The notes under the pieces are model-generated. The model was not told where the DNA came from. It saw only the letters and a program-made list of their open reading frames with translations, and made no database searches. Shown here piece after piece: positions 21,923 to 31,015 of a stretch of DNA of 64,000 nt. Each line of letters starts with the position of its first letter. Position 1 is the stretch's first letter. Origin of the DNA: Heracleum sosnowskyi (Eukaryota > Streptophyta > Magnoliopsida > Apiales > Apiaceae); NCBI GenBank assembly GCA_030848705.1, contig CM061240.1, positions 18,743,001 to 18,807,000 of the forward strand. The letters run 5' to 3'. The position numbers were made by a program, and so were the translations under genes.

Positions 21923-22664
21923 AAAAAAAAAGGGGGTGAAAAATAAAAGACATATCCAAATGAAAGGATATCAGTAATACAGAGTTTAGATAGAAAAATC
22001 AGTGTCTATGTTATACATGAGAGTTTAGGCAACCAGTTTTTACTACTTTAGTTTGTGGATTTTATGCACTTTGAGATGATCTAAATACTGATTTCGGTAA
22101 ACTCTGCTACTACACACACATTTCTCACAACTGTACAGATTGAGAAAAGAGTTTATTGACAAAGAAGGATAAATGGTAAACACTGATGTATTGTGTGAAA
22201 TACGCCGAGGTTACTTTGTTTTAATCTATGATGGTTAAAATAATTTCCTTGTTTCAGACATTTTATACTCTTGAGATTAGTCATTTGTTTTTCGGAAAAA
22301 GTATGATTGAACGGAGAAAAGAAAGAGTGCGTTTGATAAGTCCTGATAGTGATTCGTAATGCTACTGAGTATGTTAGTTTATTGTTTAAAGTGATATCAT
22401 TTTTTTTTCTTTACAATTACTATGCAATATTAATAATACTGATATGTAAAGAAACAAATTGTTTTTCATTAATTGATTCAAATTTACATTCAGACAAATT
22501 CATACTCATGTTAAGCTAATCTTTCTGGTACATGCTAATCACTATGGTTACAAAGAAAAGATCTATTTAACCAGGATAAGTATCTGAATGCTACATCTGA
22601 AGCAGAAGAGCTAGAGCCAGAAGTTATTGTGCTCTACTACTTCTGATGAGAGCTACCCAGTTGT
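21305..22664. other. Non-coding spacer after pol in copia-1
   Basis: No sense gene. The first 150 bases hold five copies of AAACTCTG, with more at 21703, 21980 (reverse) and 22099. A run of about 30 A lies at 21885-21914, with a second A run up to about 21931. Confidence 0.8.
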
Positions 22665-23060
22665 TCATCTAATCATTATACCATCTGGGATTGCTTGACA
22701 ACATCCTGAAGATGAATCATCATCATCATCATCTTCCTGGATTCGCTTTCTGCTTTGCAGCTTGCAGGATTCCAAGAAGATTGTCTCCTCAGTACCCATC
22801 AGGAAGCTCTGCTGGAAGAGCATCATACAAATCTCCATAGTATCATCGTCTGCCAAAATGGGCACATCATATGGACCGGGACGGATGATGTGCACATAAG
22901 GATTAGAGATTGGTCCTTCTGCTATTTCATCATCTGCTATAAGACCTTCATCATTCAGAAAAGAAAGAACAAGAAACTCATCGATGATGTAGTTTGCTTG
23001 TTGAGGCCAGTTCATGTTCACGAATGATTCGACATCCATGAACTCAAAGGTTCCTGCCAT
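22665..23060 (-). CDS. Antisense open frame in copia-1, unknown function
   Basis: From ATG 23060 to the stop at 22665 the minus strand encodes 131 residues (open further upstream to about 23126 without an ATG). The product is acidic, with a hydrophobic middle (IIDEFLVLSFLNDEG), a basic KLQSRKR segment next to a run of six Asp and three Ser, and no family I recognise. It lies between pol and the env-like region and points away from the env-like start at 23546, leaving about 480 bases that could hold a divergent promoter. Extra antisense frames are known in Tat gypsy elements. Whether this copia frame is expressed is unknown, and it could be a chance frame. Confidence 0.4.
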   Translation of the reverse strand: MAGTFEFMDVESFVNMNWPQQANYIIDEFLVLSFLNDEGLIADDEIAEGPISNPYVHIIRPGPYDVPILADDDTMEICMMLFQQSFLMGTEETIFLESCKLQSRKRIQEDDDDDDSSSGCCQAIPDGIMIR

Positions 23061-23545
23061 TTGGTGTATGGTAATTTTAAGGTATGAAGCCTGTTGATAA
23101 AATGCTTCGGTTTTTAAAGCATTCAACAGGGTAACTGAAAGGTTTTTTTTCTAGAATCGAAGCGCTTGGGATACTAAGGTGCGGAGTTTCGAGACAGTCA
23201 TTATTATTCTGACTGTTGAGTTCCTTTGTACTTTATTATTGAAATTGATAATTTTATTATTATTGATTTTTTTTTCTTTTAAGCGAATATTTTGAGTGTT
23301 ATATGTGATGACAGGTGTCTCCACGTTTGCACGTGTGTATTGGAAGTTGTTAGATACAGCTGTCAGCGTATTTACGTCTGACATCTGTCCCACTAACATA
23401 CTTCTAATCTTAACAGTTATTATTTAATACACTACATACACACGATTCAATCTTTTACGCATTTCAACTTTTCATAACATTTTACTCACACACAAACACT
23501 CAAACACTTTGTGAGCCCAGTATTTCTTGTTTTCAAATCTTACTA

Positions 23546-23842
23546 ATGGCAACTACAGCGTTTATTGCATCTGAATTAGAATTTGTCCCAAATAACTACT
23601 CAGCTCCTGTAGCAAATGAGAACGCACCGGAGGCGTTTCATTTGATTCAGAGTTTCTTGTCAAACTCTGATATTGGTACTGCTCTCACCGCACCATCGAA
23701 GCTGTCTGCGACTCAAATTCGAACTTTTTGGCAGACAGGTGCTTATGATAATGGAGGAGAGTCTGGATCTCCATCTATCATTTTTCAATATGAGGACAAT
23801 GACTATGCTGTTACTCCTATCAACAAATGCTTACAAGTCTGA
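23546..23842 (+). pseudogene. Env-like region of copia-1, N-terminal fragment
   Basis: 98 codons starting at ATG 23546, with ELEFVPNNYSAPVANEN and LSATQIRTFWQTGAYDN, then a stop at 23840-23842. It looks like the start of the third, so-called env-like protein of Sireviruses. That protein should be much longer: the corresponding N-terminal domain of copia-2 alone exceeds 200 residues. A central part is apparently deleted, and the rest continues in another frame from about 23827. Confidence 0.65.
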
Positions 23843-25488
23843 GGAATGAAGTAAGCTTGAGGGATCTTACTTTAAAGGCTGACAGAACTTATTATTATAC
23901 CATGTTCAAGCAGCAAGCCAGGGATTCTGAAGAAATCAAGAAGAGGCTTGGGACAGTTGAGGACAACCAGAATGCTATGTCTGCTCAACTGACTTCCATT
24001 TCTACTGCGCTTGAATTGTTGACATCAGTACTACTTTATGATGATGTCAAAAAGGGGGAGAGTGTACCAAGTGACAAATGCAAAGACACTCAAACTCTGA
24101 GACGGAGGGATGATGGTAATGATGGTGGAAACAAGGGAGGAGATGGAAAGCGCTTAAGATCAAATGATGATAGAAGATTACTTTCAAGAAGATCAAACTC
24201 TGATAAAAGATCAAACTCTGGAAAGGGACATGTAAACTCTGCCAGTGGTTCAAGATATAAAAGTTTGATAATCTCTGATAAGCCATCTACTGATGAGGAA
24301 ATTGCTGCTAAGATGTTTATGGCAGAACATGGAAAAGGTATTACAATTGAAGATATCCAAGCTGAAGAGCAAATGCTTGCTGAGGAACACAAGAAGAATG
24401 TTGAAGCTGGAATCTACAAAAAGAAGGAAATCAAGGCTCCTAGAAAGAAAGAAAAAGGAATTGTTATCAAAGAGAATGTAAACTCTGATCAGAGTTTACA
24501 GTACTCAAGGAGGCCTGTGATTAATAATGCTGACAAAGGAAAAGGTAAACTGGTAGAAGAAGAACAGTTACCTAAGAAGATTTATTCAACCTCTGACATT
24601 GCTCAAGTTGAAACAAGATTACCAAAATCAACCTCTGACGCTGCTCAAGTTGATGATACTATTGAAGTTAAGCCAGCCTCTGACAAGGCTCAAGCTGTGC
24701 AAACTCAGCTAGCTCCTCAACTCAAAGGTTTCTTAAGACCTGTACTCTCTGAAACTCTGACACTTCAACCTGTGGATTTTTCTAAAACCAGGACTGTACT
24801 CGGAAAAGAATCTTATGATAAGTCTGGTTTAGGTTCACATAGGGAGAAGAGAATAAATAACAGATCTCAAGACAATATTTCACTGACAGGATCTGGTATT
24901 GGGAATACACAAGAAAATCTTGATAAGTTAGAATCTGTTCAGTTGATTTTTCACAAGATCTTGAAGAAGCAGTTTCTGTTATATTTCATGAGTGATGGAA
25001 GAGTTTATAGAATTGGAGAATCTGATGTAAATCTCAAATCATGGGAAGAACTTGAATATGTACTTTATCTGTTAAAAGTTAAGAACAGACATACCCATAA
25101 TGTTGCTCAAATCTTAAGAGAAAAGATGCTGAGATCAAAAGTGATGCTTGGAGGAGGAGAAGTCTCAAATGCTTATATTCCAAAGTATAGAGATCATACT
25201 GGAAAATTGGTGGAGATGAAGAGAAACAGTGCTAGATTTAAAACTGCACTGGGATTAAAAGTCTTAGAATTCAACTTAGAGTCAGATAAAGCTCAGTACA
25301 TTCGGCTAGGGAATGATATGAAGAAGAACAGTATCTATTCTCTGAGGGCTGCCATATATCAAACTGGTGAAGGAGATCCAGAGTATAAGGAGCTGAAAGA
25401 GATTATGATAACTGAACTTGAGAATGCTGAGAGAAGACTGCTGATTGATTATCTCAGGACTGTGCCTGATATTGAAGAAGTCAAGTAA
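23827..25488 (+). pseudogene. Env-like region of copia-1, C-terminal part
   Basis: 553 codons in a different frame from the N-terminal fragment. It begins with a coiled-coil stretch (DSEEIKKRLGTVEDNQNAMS). A Lys/Arg/Asp-rich part follows, then a degenerate internal repeat around 24588-24700 (three versions of a TSDxAQV-type segment). The C-terminal region has ILKKQFLLYFMSDGRVYRIG and no membrane segment. There is no signal peptide, so a true envelope role is not supported. Nine copies of the element-wide 8-mer lie in the env-like region, including the 18-bp perfect palindrome at 24480-24497. It could be expressed alone from the ATG at 23827, but this is more likely a damaged third gene. Confidence 0.65.
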
Positions 25489-25640
25489 AGTCTGACTGTA
25501 AGTTTTTAATATTTTCTATTCTAAGTCAAATTTAAACTCTGTTTTAAATTAAACTCTGTTATTATGTTAAACACTGCATTTGTTAAAAGGTTTTGACATC
25601 ATCAATTATATGTTTTAACTTGTACATTTTATTATGAACA

Positions 25641-25653
25641 AGTTGGGGGAGAT
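25641..25653 (+). other. Polypurine tract of copia-1
   Basis: AGTTGGGGGAGAT directly before the 3' LTR is a typical plus-strand primer site of Sireviruses. Confidence 0.9.
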
Positions 25654-26202
25654 TGTTAGATATAATTGCTAATGTTTGTTTATCAGTGTTTAAGCAACAG
25701 GTACTGACAAGAGTTTATCAGAAGCCAGTCAGAGTTTAGTTAAACTCTGACAGGGTAAAGAGTTTAATTGAAGCCGGTCAGAGTTTATTTAAAGTCTGAC
25801 AAGGTGAAAGTTGAATTAGCTGTCGGTGCAGAATTGAAGATTCTAGAAGCAATACATTCTGAAGATGGAAAGAAGCAGAATATATTGATACAGCTAAAGA
25901 GATTGGAACAGAAGACTGAAGCAATCCTTAATTGATATGAATTGTATAGCTAACTTATAGGAATATCAATTAGAGATAGATTGTATGTAGCTGTGTACTA
26001 TATAAACACAGATAGGTTATCCCTAGAAGGGATGCGTGAATATTGATATATTATTCTTGTAACCTAGAAGCTCTTTGTGATTCATTAACATCATAAAGAG
26101 AGAAGCTGTTAATACGATTACAGTTTTATTGATTCATAAACAGTGTTTTTAATTATTGTTATTCTCATACATACTTGATTATATTGTGTATTCGGCCTAA
26201 CA
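25654..26202 (+). repeat. 3' LTR of copia-1
   Basis: 549 bp, with no difference from the 5' LTR found on reading both through, followed by the target duplication TTCAT (26203-26207). Confidence 0.96.
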
Positions 26203-26477
26203 TTCATGAAGAAGTTAAAAGGTTGTACCTCTTCAGATTCTTCAGAAGTAGTCCAATTAATGGATAATGGCTCAATGTTTAAAGCAGTAGAAGTGCCAAG
26301 AGTAGTTTTTATAGAAATCTGGGCCTCAAACGGATCTAAAACCGTAACTTTTGATCGAGTTCTAGTACTGACTGTAGATGGTGGGTTCAATGGTGGTACG
26401 AAGGAGTTGTGGCTAGCTGGCTGGCTTCCATTTACGATTGACTGCTGGGAGCCAAGGGAAGCACTATCGCTTGACAT
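26203..26477 (-). pseudogene. N-terminal coding segment of the antisense gene of the Tat-type element
   Basis: On the minus strand the frame starts with ATG at 26477-26475, immediately after an acceptor-like CTCTCTTTTGCAG. It encodes a Ser/Thr/Pro-rich N-terminus (SSDSASLGSQQSIVNG) and reaches the copia-1 boundary in the codons for QPFNFF. Skipping copia-1 and one copy of its TTCAT duplication, the frame continues in phase at 15039. The copia insertion therefore cut an intact reading frame about 90 codons after its start. Confidence 0.75.
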
Positions 26478-27156
26478 CTGCAAAAGAGAGAGTGAGGGGT
26501 GAATCAGTGGTCAATCCTTCAATCTCTCAATTAGCAGAGTGTGAACATGAGACAAATAAAGAAGGGACCAGGGTTCAAGGCTTAGGTGATCCTAAAGAAT
26601 AATCTATTGTCTTGGACTTTCCGGCATGAAGTAAGTGGTAAGGGTTCCACTAGTTGAAACCCGAACATGCTTGATAAAAATGTGGGAGGGGTGGAAAAGC
26701 TCTTCTCGGGAGGCATTAAGGTGTAACATGTGGATAATAATGAATTATGTCTGATAAGACAAAATATGAAGGCGAACCCTCGGATTAACATAAACGATCC
26801 AGTCAAGGATGTAAATCTAGGAGTCTATGAGTGCTCTTGGGGTTTGCTGCCGCGAACAAATATTCACATTGTGGCTATGTGGTGCAATTTACATGGAAAT
26901 TTCAACATGCAAGTGGTGTGCAGAAAGGCATAATCTGATGTGAACATGAATCAAGCACAATCGGTTACAGATGCATGTGATTGACAGTCAAAAGATGTGA
27001 AAATAATTCATGGGTGCGCCTGAAAAGTGAAATTCAATCATGCATGTTCTCTTATACGAAGTGATATATACATACATGTTTATGTTCAAGCATGCAAGCA
27101 ATAATTGAGGATGAGACACATGGAAATTAGGCATAACAATGGTGAAATATCCATAC

Positions 27157-27270
27157 CTTTTGATGATGACGAATTAAATTGGGAGAGTTCGTCGGAATCC
27201 TAGAGTGACGGCTTCACACTTAGCAGAAGAGAAGGCCAACAATTGTGTTTTCTGGTGAGAGAGTGGTAAA
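27157..27270 (-). other. Probable 5' untranslated exon of the antisense gene
   Basis: A good donor, CAAAAG/GTATGG, ends at 27157 on the minus strand. It would pair with the acceptor before 26477 and remove a 679-nt leader intron (26478-27156). The upstream end near 27270 is set only by the usual distance from the TATA-like sequence at 27293-27302. I see no other gene in 26478-27302. Confidence 0.45.
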
Positions 27271-27292
27271 AGGGAAAAGATGAAGGGTTTGG

Positions 27293-27302
27293 TGATATAT
27301 AT
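27293..27302 (-). promoter_or_regulatory. TATA-like promoter of the antisense gene, split by copia-2
   Basis: Ignoring copia-2 and one copy of its TATAT duplication, the minus strand would read GTGTATATATATCACCAAAC, a good plant TATA box about 30-40 bp before a pyrimidine-rich leader start (CATCTTTTCCCTTTTACC). Copia-2 is inserted exactly in this sequence. Confidence 0.45.
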
Positions 27303-28435
27303 TGTAAAGCATAATGTAACATAAGATGTAAAAGAGATAACTACAACTCAACAAAGGACAAGACAGACAATAGTATTAATAGAAGCACAGGAATCCAGAA
27401 TCAAAGAAGAAAAGGTAAACTCAAAAAATCAAAATACGTTATGTATTCTTGAAGTCCGTAAACAGGTCACGGAAAGAAGTTCATGAAAATGTTCAAGCCT
27501 CAGTGACAGCAAAAGAAACAAGACTTTCAAGACGACAGAAGTATGTGAATGATTTAGGGTTAAGTACCACGGGATTCCAGTGATTTAAACGAAGCAACCA
27601 GAAAGACAAAGGACTTATCAGCAGCACTGAATTGAAGACATAAAAGAAGAATTGATCAAGTGTTATTCATCTGTGAACCAGACCAGTTGCACGAGTTGAC
27701 GGCACTAAGAAGATCAAGCTGTTTTATCGTCTCAGAACAAATTGATACAGTCTATTACTTAAACACCCGGGAGCTCAGGAGTTATTACTAAAGGACAAAT
27801 GACAAGTAAATCAATTCGATAGTTTTTCTTTTAAGAAAACTATCGAATGAGAGTTTAAGGTGATTGAATTAAAAACAAGTAAATCAATTTAGCATTCGAT
27901 AGTTTTGTTTTAAAAACTATCGAATGGTAAAATGATTTGTTTCATTCGATGGTTTCTTAAACCATTCGATGGTTTTTTAATTGGGAGCAGGTGGAAAGTA
28001 TTCTTTGTTTTTCAAGTTGAAGAAGATCCGACGGCCAGGATTGTTTCTACAAGTTTGGTTCGATGGTTTTTCAATTCAAGTCTACAATTAATACTGAGAG
28101 AAGAGTGTGTCTTCTTCAGTTAAGGATTTCAACACAGAGACATTACTGAGAGAGAGAAGAGCCGGAGAAAATTATCAGAGAAATTAATAGTGCTCAGAAC
28201 TTGATCATTGTTTTGTATTTGTGTAACCTTAAACTCATTGACGCTAATCTACGGATTAGAAATTGTAGCACCCCTCGAGGTTTATATTTATAAAAAGATA
28301 TATTCCCCGAAACTTGATTTGGTTTGGTGTGTTTGATTTCGTTATAGAACTGAAAGATTAATCCGCGAACGAAATTAAATTATTTGTGAGTATCATATTC
28401 AACCCCCCCCTTTCTACGATACTTTGGACCTAACA
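27303..28435 (+). repeat. 5' LTR of copia-2
   Basis: Begins TGTAAAGCATAATG and ends CTTTGGACCTAACA. It contains two hairpins built on the same motif: ATTCGATAGTTTTTC against AAAACTATCGAAT at 27814-27848, and CATTCGATAGTTTTG against AAAACTATCGAATG at 27893-27926. Three single CGATGG copies follow at 27947, 27967 and 28061. Confidence 0.95.
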
Positions 28436-28437
28436 AT

Positions 28438-28449
28438 TGGTATCAGAGC
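28438..28449 (+). other. Primer-binding site of copia-2
   Basis: TGGTATCAGAGC, two bases after the LTR, matches the initiator tRNA-Met primer site. Confidence 0.92.
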
Positions 28450-28595
28450 TACTTGATTGATATACAAATCAGATCCGGTGAATGAGACCAAAATCAAACG
28501 TAGCGTGAAAATTCGAAGCAAATTTTTTAACTTTCAAAATTTTTCATTTAATTGGAATTTCTTGAATTTTAAACAATTTGAAATTTTCAGAAACC

Positions 28596-31004
28596 ATGAG
28601 TGCTCCAAAGACAACCGCTGGTATTAAAGTTCCCCCGTTTACTAGAGATGATTTCGGTTTGTGGAAGATGAAGATGTTGTTATTTATCAAGGCATCTAAT
28701 CCGTTGTATATTGGCATATTAGAGAACGGACCGTTTGTACCAATGAAACCAGTTAGTGAATCTACAGCTCCTGATGGTAGCAGGATTCCTTCAGGCACCC
28801 AACCTAAGGATATAAGTGAATTTACAGATTCTGACAAAGAACTGATTCGATTGGACACCGGTTTAATGTTGATATTGGCGGACTCCGCGGACAAGGAAAT
28901 GAGCTATCAGTTGATGAACTGTACAAGCGGGAAACATATGTGGGATACCATTAACCTAATAATTGAAGGAACTGAAGACGTGCAGGAAAACAGATTGGAC
29001 ATTCTGACTTCTCAATACGAAGCGTTTAGGTCACTGCCAGGAGAAAGTATAACTCAGGTCTTTGAGAAATATACTAAGCTCCTCAATGAATTGGAAATGA
29101 AAGGAAAGACCTATCCACTGAGAGAATCGAACAGGAAGTTCATGATGACGCTGCCCCATCATGTAGAACACAAGTCATCATCCATTAGGGAAAGAATTGA
29201 CTTCACAAAGATGTCATTAGAGATGATCTATGGCAAGTTGAAGACCTATGAGATGGAACATGAACAAAGGATGATAATCTACGGATCAGGGACAGTGGAG
29301 AATAAGCACAATGCACTTGTGAGATCATCAGCACTTGTAGTGGATGAACCAATAACTTCTGAGATTCAGGTTCAAACCCCTAGAGCTGGAAAGGAGGTGA
29401 TAATAGAAGCAGAAATGGATTCTGTGAATCTGGGTGTTGATGAAAGTGATTACTACACCCTAGAAGAGCTTGAGCAAATGGAAGACAAAACCATGGCGTA
29501 CTTAGCTGCAAAGTTTAGTCATTTTCGTTTCAAAAGAAACCCTAAGTACAAGTTCAAGGGCTCAACCAACAGATTCCAGAAGAGCAATTATACACCTAGT
29601 ACAGGCTTTAAGGGAGGCTACAAGACTGGCATGATTGATAGAAGCAAATCAAGATGCTACAACTGTAATGAGTTAGGGCATTTCGCCACTGAATGCCGGA
29701 AGCCTCGTCAAGCAAGAGACATGAAAGATGTCTATGGAAAGAAGGATTCTTATGATGAGTTGAAGAAGGAGAATGCCAAGCTTAAACAGCAATTGGAGGC
29801 ATTCTCTGGAAAGCAGAAATGGAAAGCTTACATAGCAGAGGGAAAGCACTGGGATGATACTGATTCGGATGAAGAGGAGGAATATGTAAATGTTGCTCTA
29901 ATGGCTGACTCTTCAGAGGAATCACCACAATCATCTCAGGTACCTATCTTAACTACAATTGATATGTCTAATTCTGAGTACAAGAAAACTGTGCAAGATC
30001 TTAGTGTAGAATTGTTTAATGTACACACAAGCATGCTAGCATCAGAAATGGAAAATGCTAAACTAGTTCTTAAGATTAAAAAGCTAGAATCTAAAAATGA
30101 AGAACTAGAGCTTGTAGCTGTAACATTAGAAGATCTTAAGCAAAAGAATGCGTACTTAGAGAACAAGGTCAAGTGTAATGATGAGATAGAGACTATCCTC
30201 AGGAAGCAGATTTCGGATCTAGATTTGAAGCTGAATGCTTTTAAGAATTCCGCTCTAGTGGCTAGGGAAATCATTGATACTTAGGCCATAGAGAATAAAA
30301 CTGCTATAGGATTTGACTATAACAAGAAAGCTGGTAAGAAGATTGTGGAATTCCTTGTGACATCTTCAGTTGTCAAAAGGAATACTCCACATGTTCTTAA
30401 GAATGTTGATTGTCCAGTTTTTTTTAAGCCGTTCCCACCACTCTTTCATGAGGATGGCCTTTTCATTAGACAAGAATTGCTTGAGGAGGATTTATTGAAG
30501 GAAAAAGAGGTAAAGACTAAGTTGCCTAGGAAATCAGTAAAGAATGAATTACCTAAACCTGATTTACCTAAAACTGAAGTAGGTTCCTTAGTTAGTAATG
30601 TTAAAAAGAACAGGAATGGGAGGAAGAAGATTGTTAATCAGGAATTGGTTCCATCTTCTCCCATTGCATCTAGGAATTTGTGTTCTATTTGTAATTCTGC
30701 TGGACACCTTACACATGCATGTAAAAAGGTTAAAGTAGAAACTTCTAATACTTCTGAAATGCATAACATGTCTGACATGCCTGATACTCATGAACCCTGT
30801 GGAAAGAAAGAGTGTTTGCTATGTAAGTACAACATCATGCATGCTTATTTTAAGTTGATGTCTGATAGTAGCAATAGCACTAGTAATGTTAAATCCACAT
30901 ATACTATGAATATCAAACAGAGTAAGACTAAATTGAATGTTACTCCTGTTAAATCATCTAAACCTTCAGGACCCAAACAATTTTGGGTACCAAAGTCCGC
31001 TTAA
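28596..31004 (+). pseudogene. Gag of copia-2 with one in-frame stop
   Basis: The frame starts at ATG 28596 (the in-frame TTG upstream is not needed) and ends with TAA at 31002-31004, interrupted by TAG at 30282-30284. The copia-type gag domain is at the front (FGLWKMKMLLFIKASNPLYI, HMWDTINLIIEGTEDVQENR). The first zinc knuckle is CYNCNELGHFATEC near 29655. A coiled-coil region rich in Lys/Glu/Leu follows. After the stop come a basic part and a second Cys/His cluster, CSICNSAGHLTHAC. The layout matches copia-1 gag. The stop removes about the last 240 residues unless read through. Confidence 0.92.
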
Positions 31005-31015
31005 TCAATCTGTGA

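Larger units (their letters stand above)
15040..26202 (+). mobile_element. Copia-1: Sirevirus-type Ty1/copia retrotransposon, young
   Basis: Two 549-bp LTRs (15040-15588 and 25654-26202) read identical base for base. The target duplication TTCAT is perfect (15035-15039 and 26203-26207). Inside are a tRNA-Met-type primer-binding site, a 774-codon gag, a 1104-codon pol in the Ty1/copia order (protease, integrase, reverse transcriptase, RNase H), a long spacer with an antisense open frame, an env-like third region, and a polypurine tract. The large gag with zinc knuckles and the third frame after pol mark the Sirevirus lineage. The element split the antisense gene of its gypsy host. Gag and pol have no internal stop. 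Confidence 0.96.
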
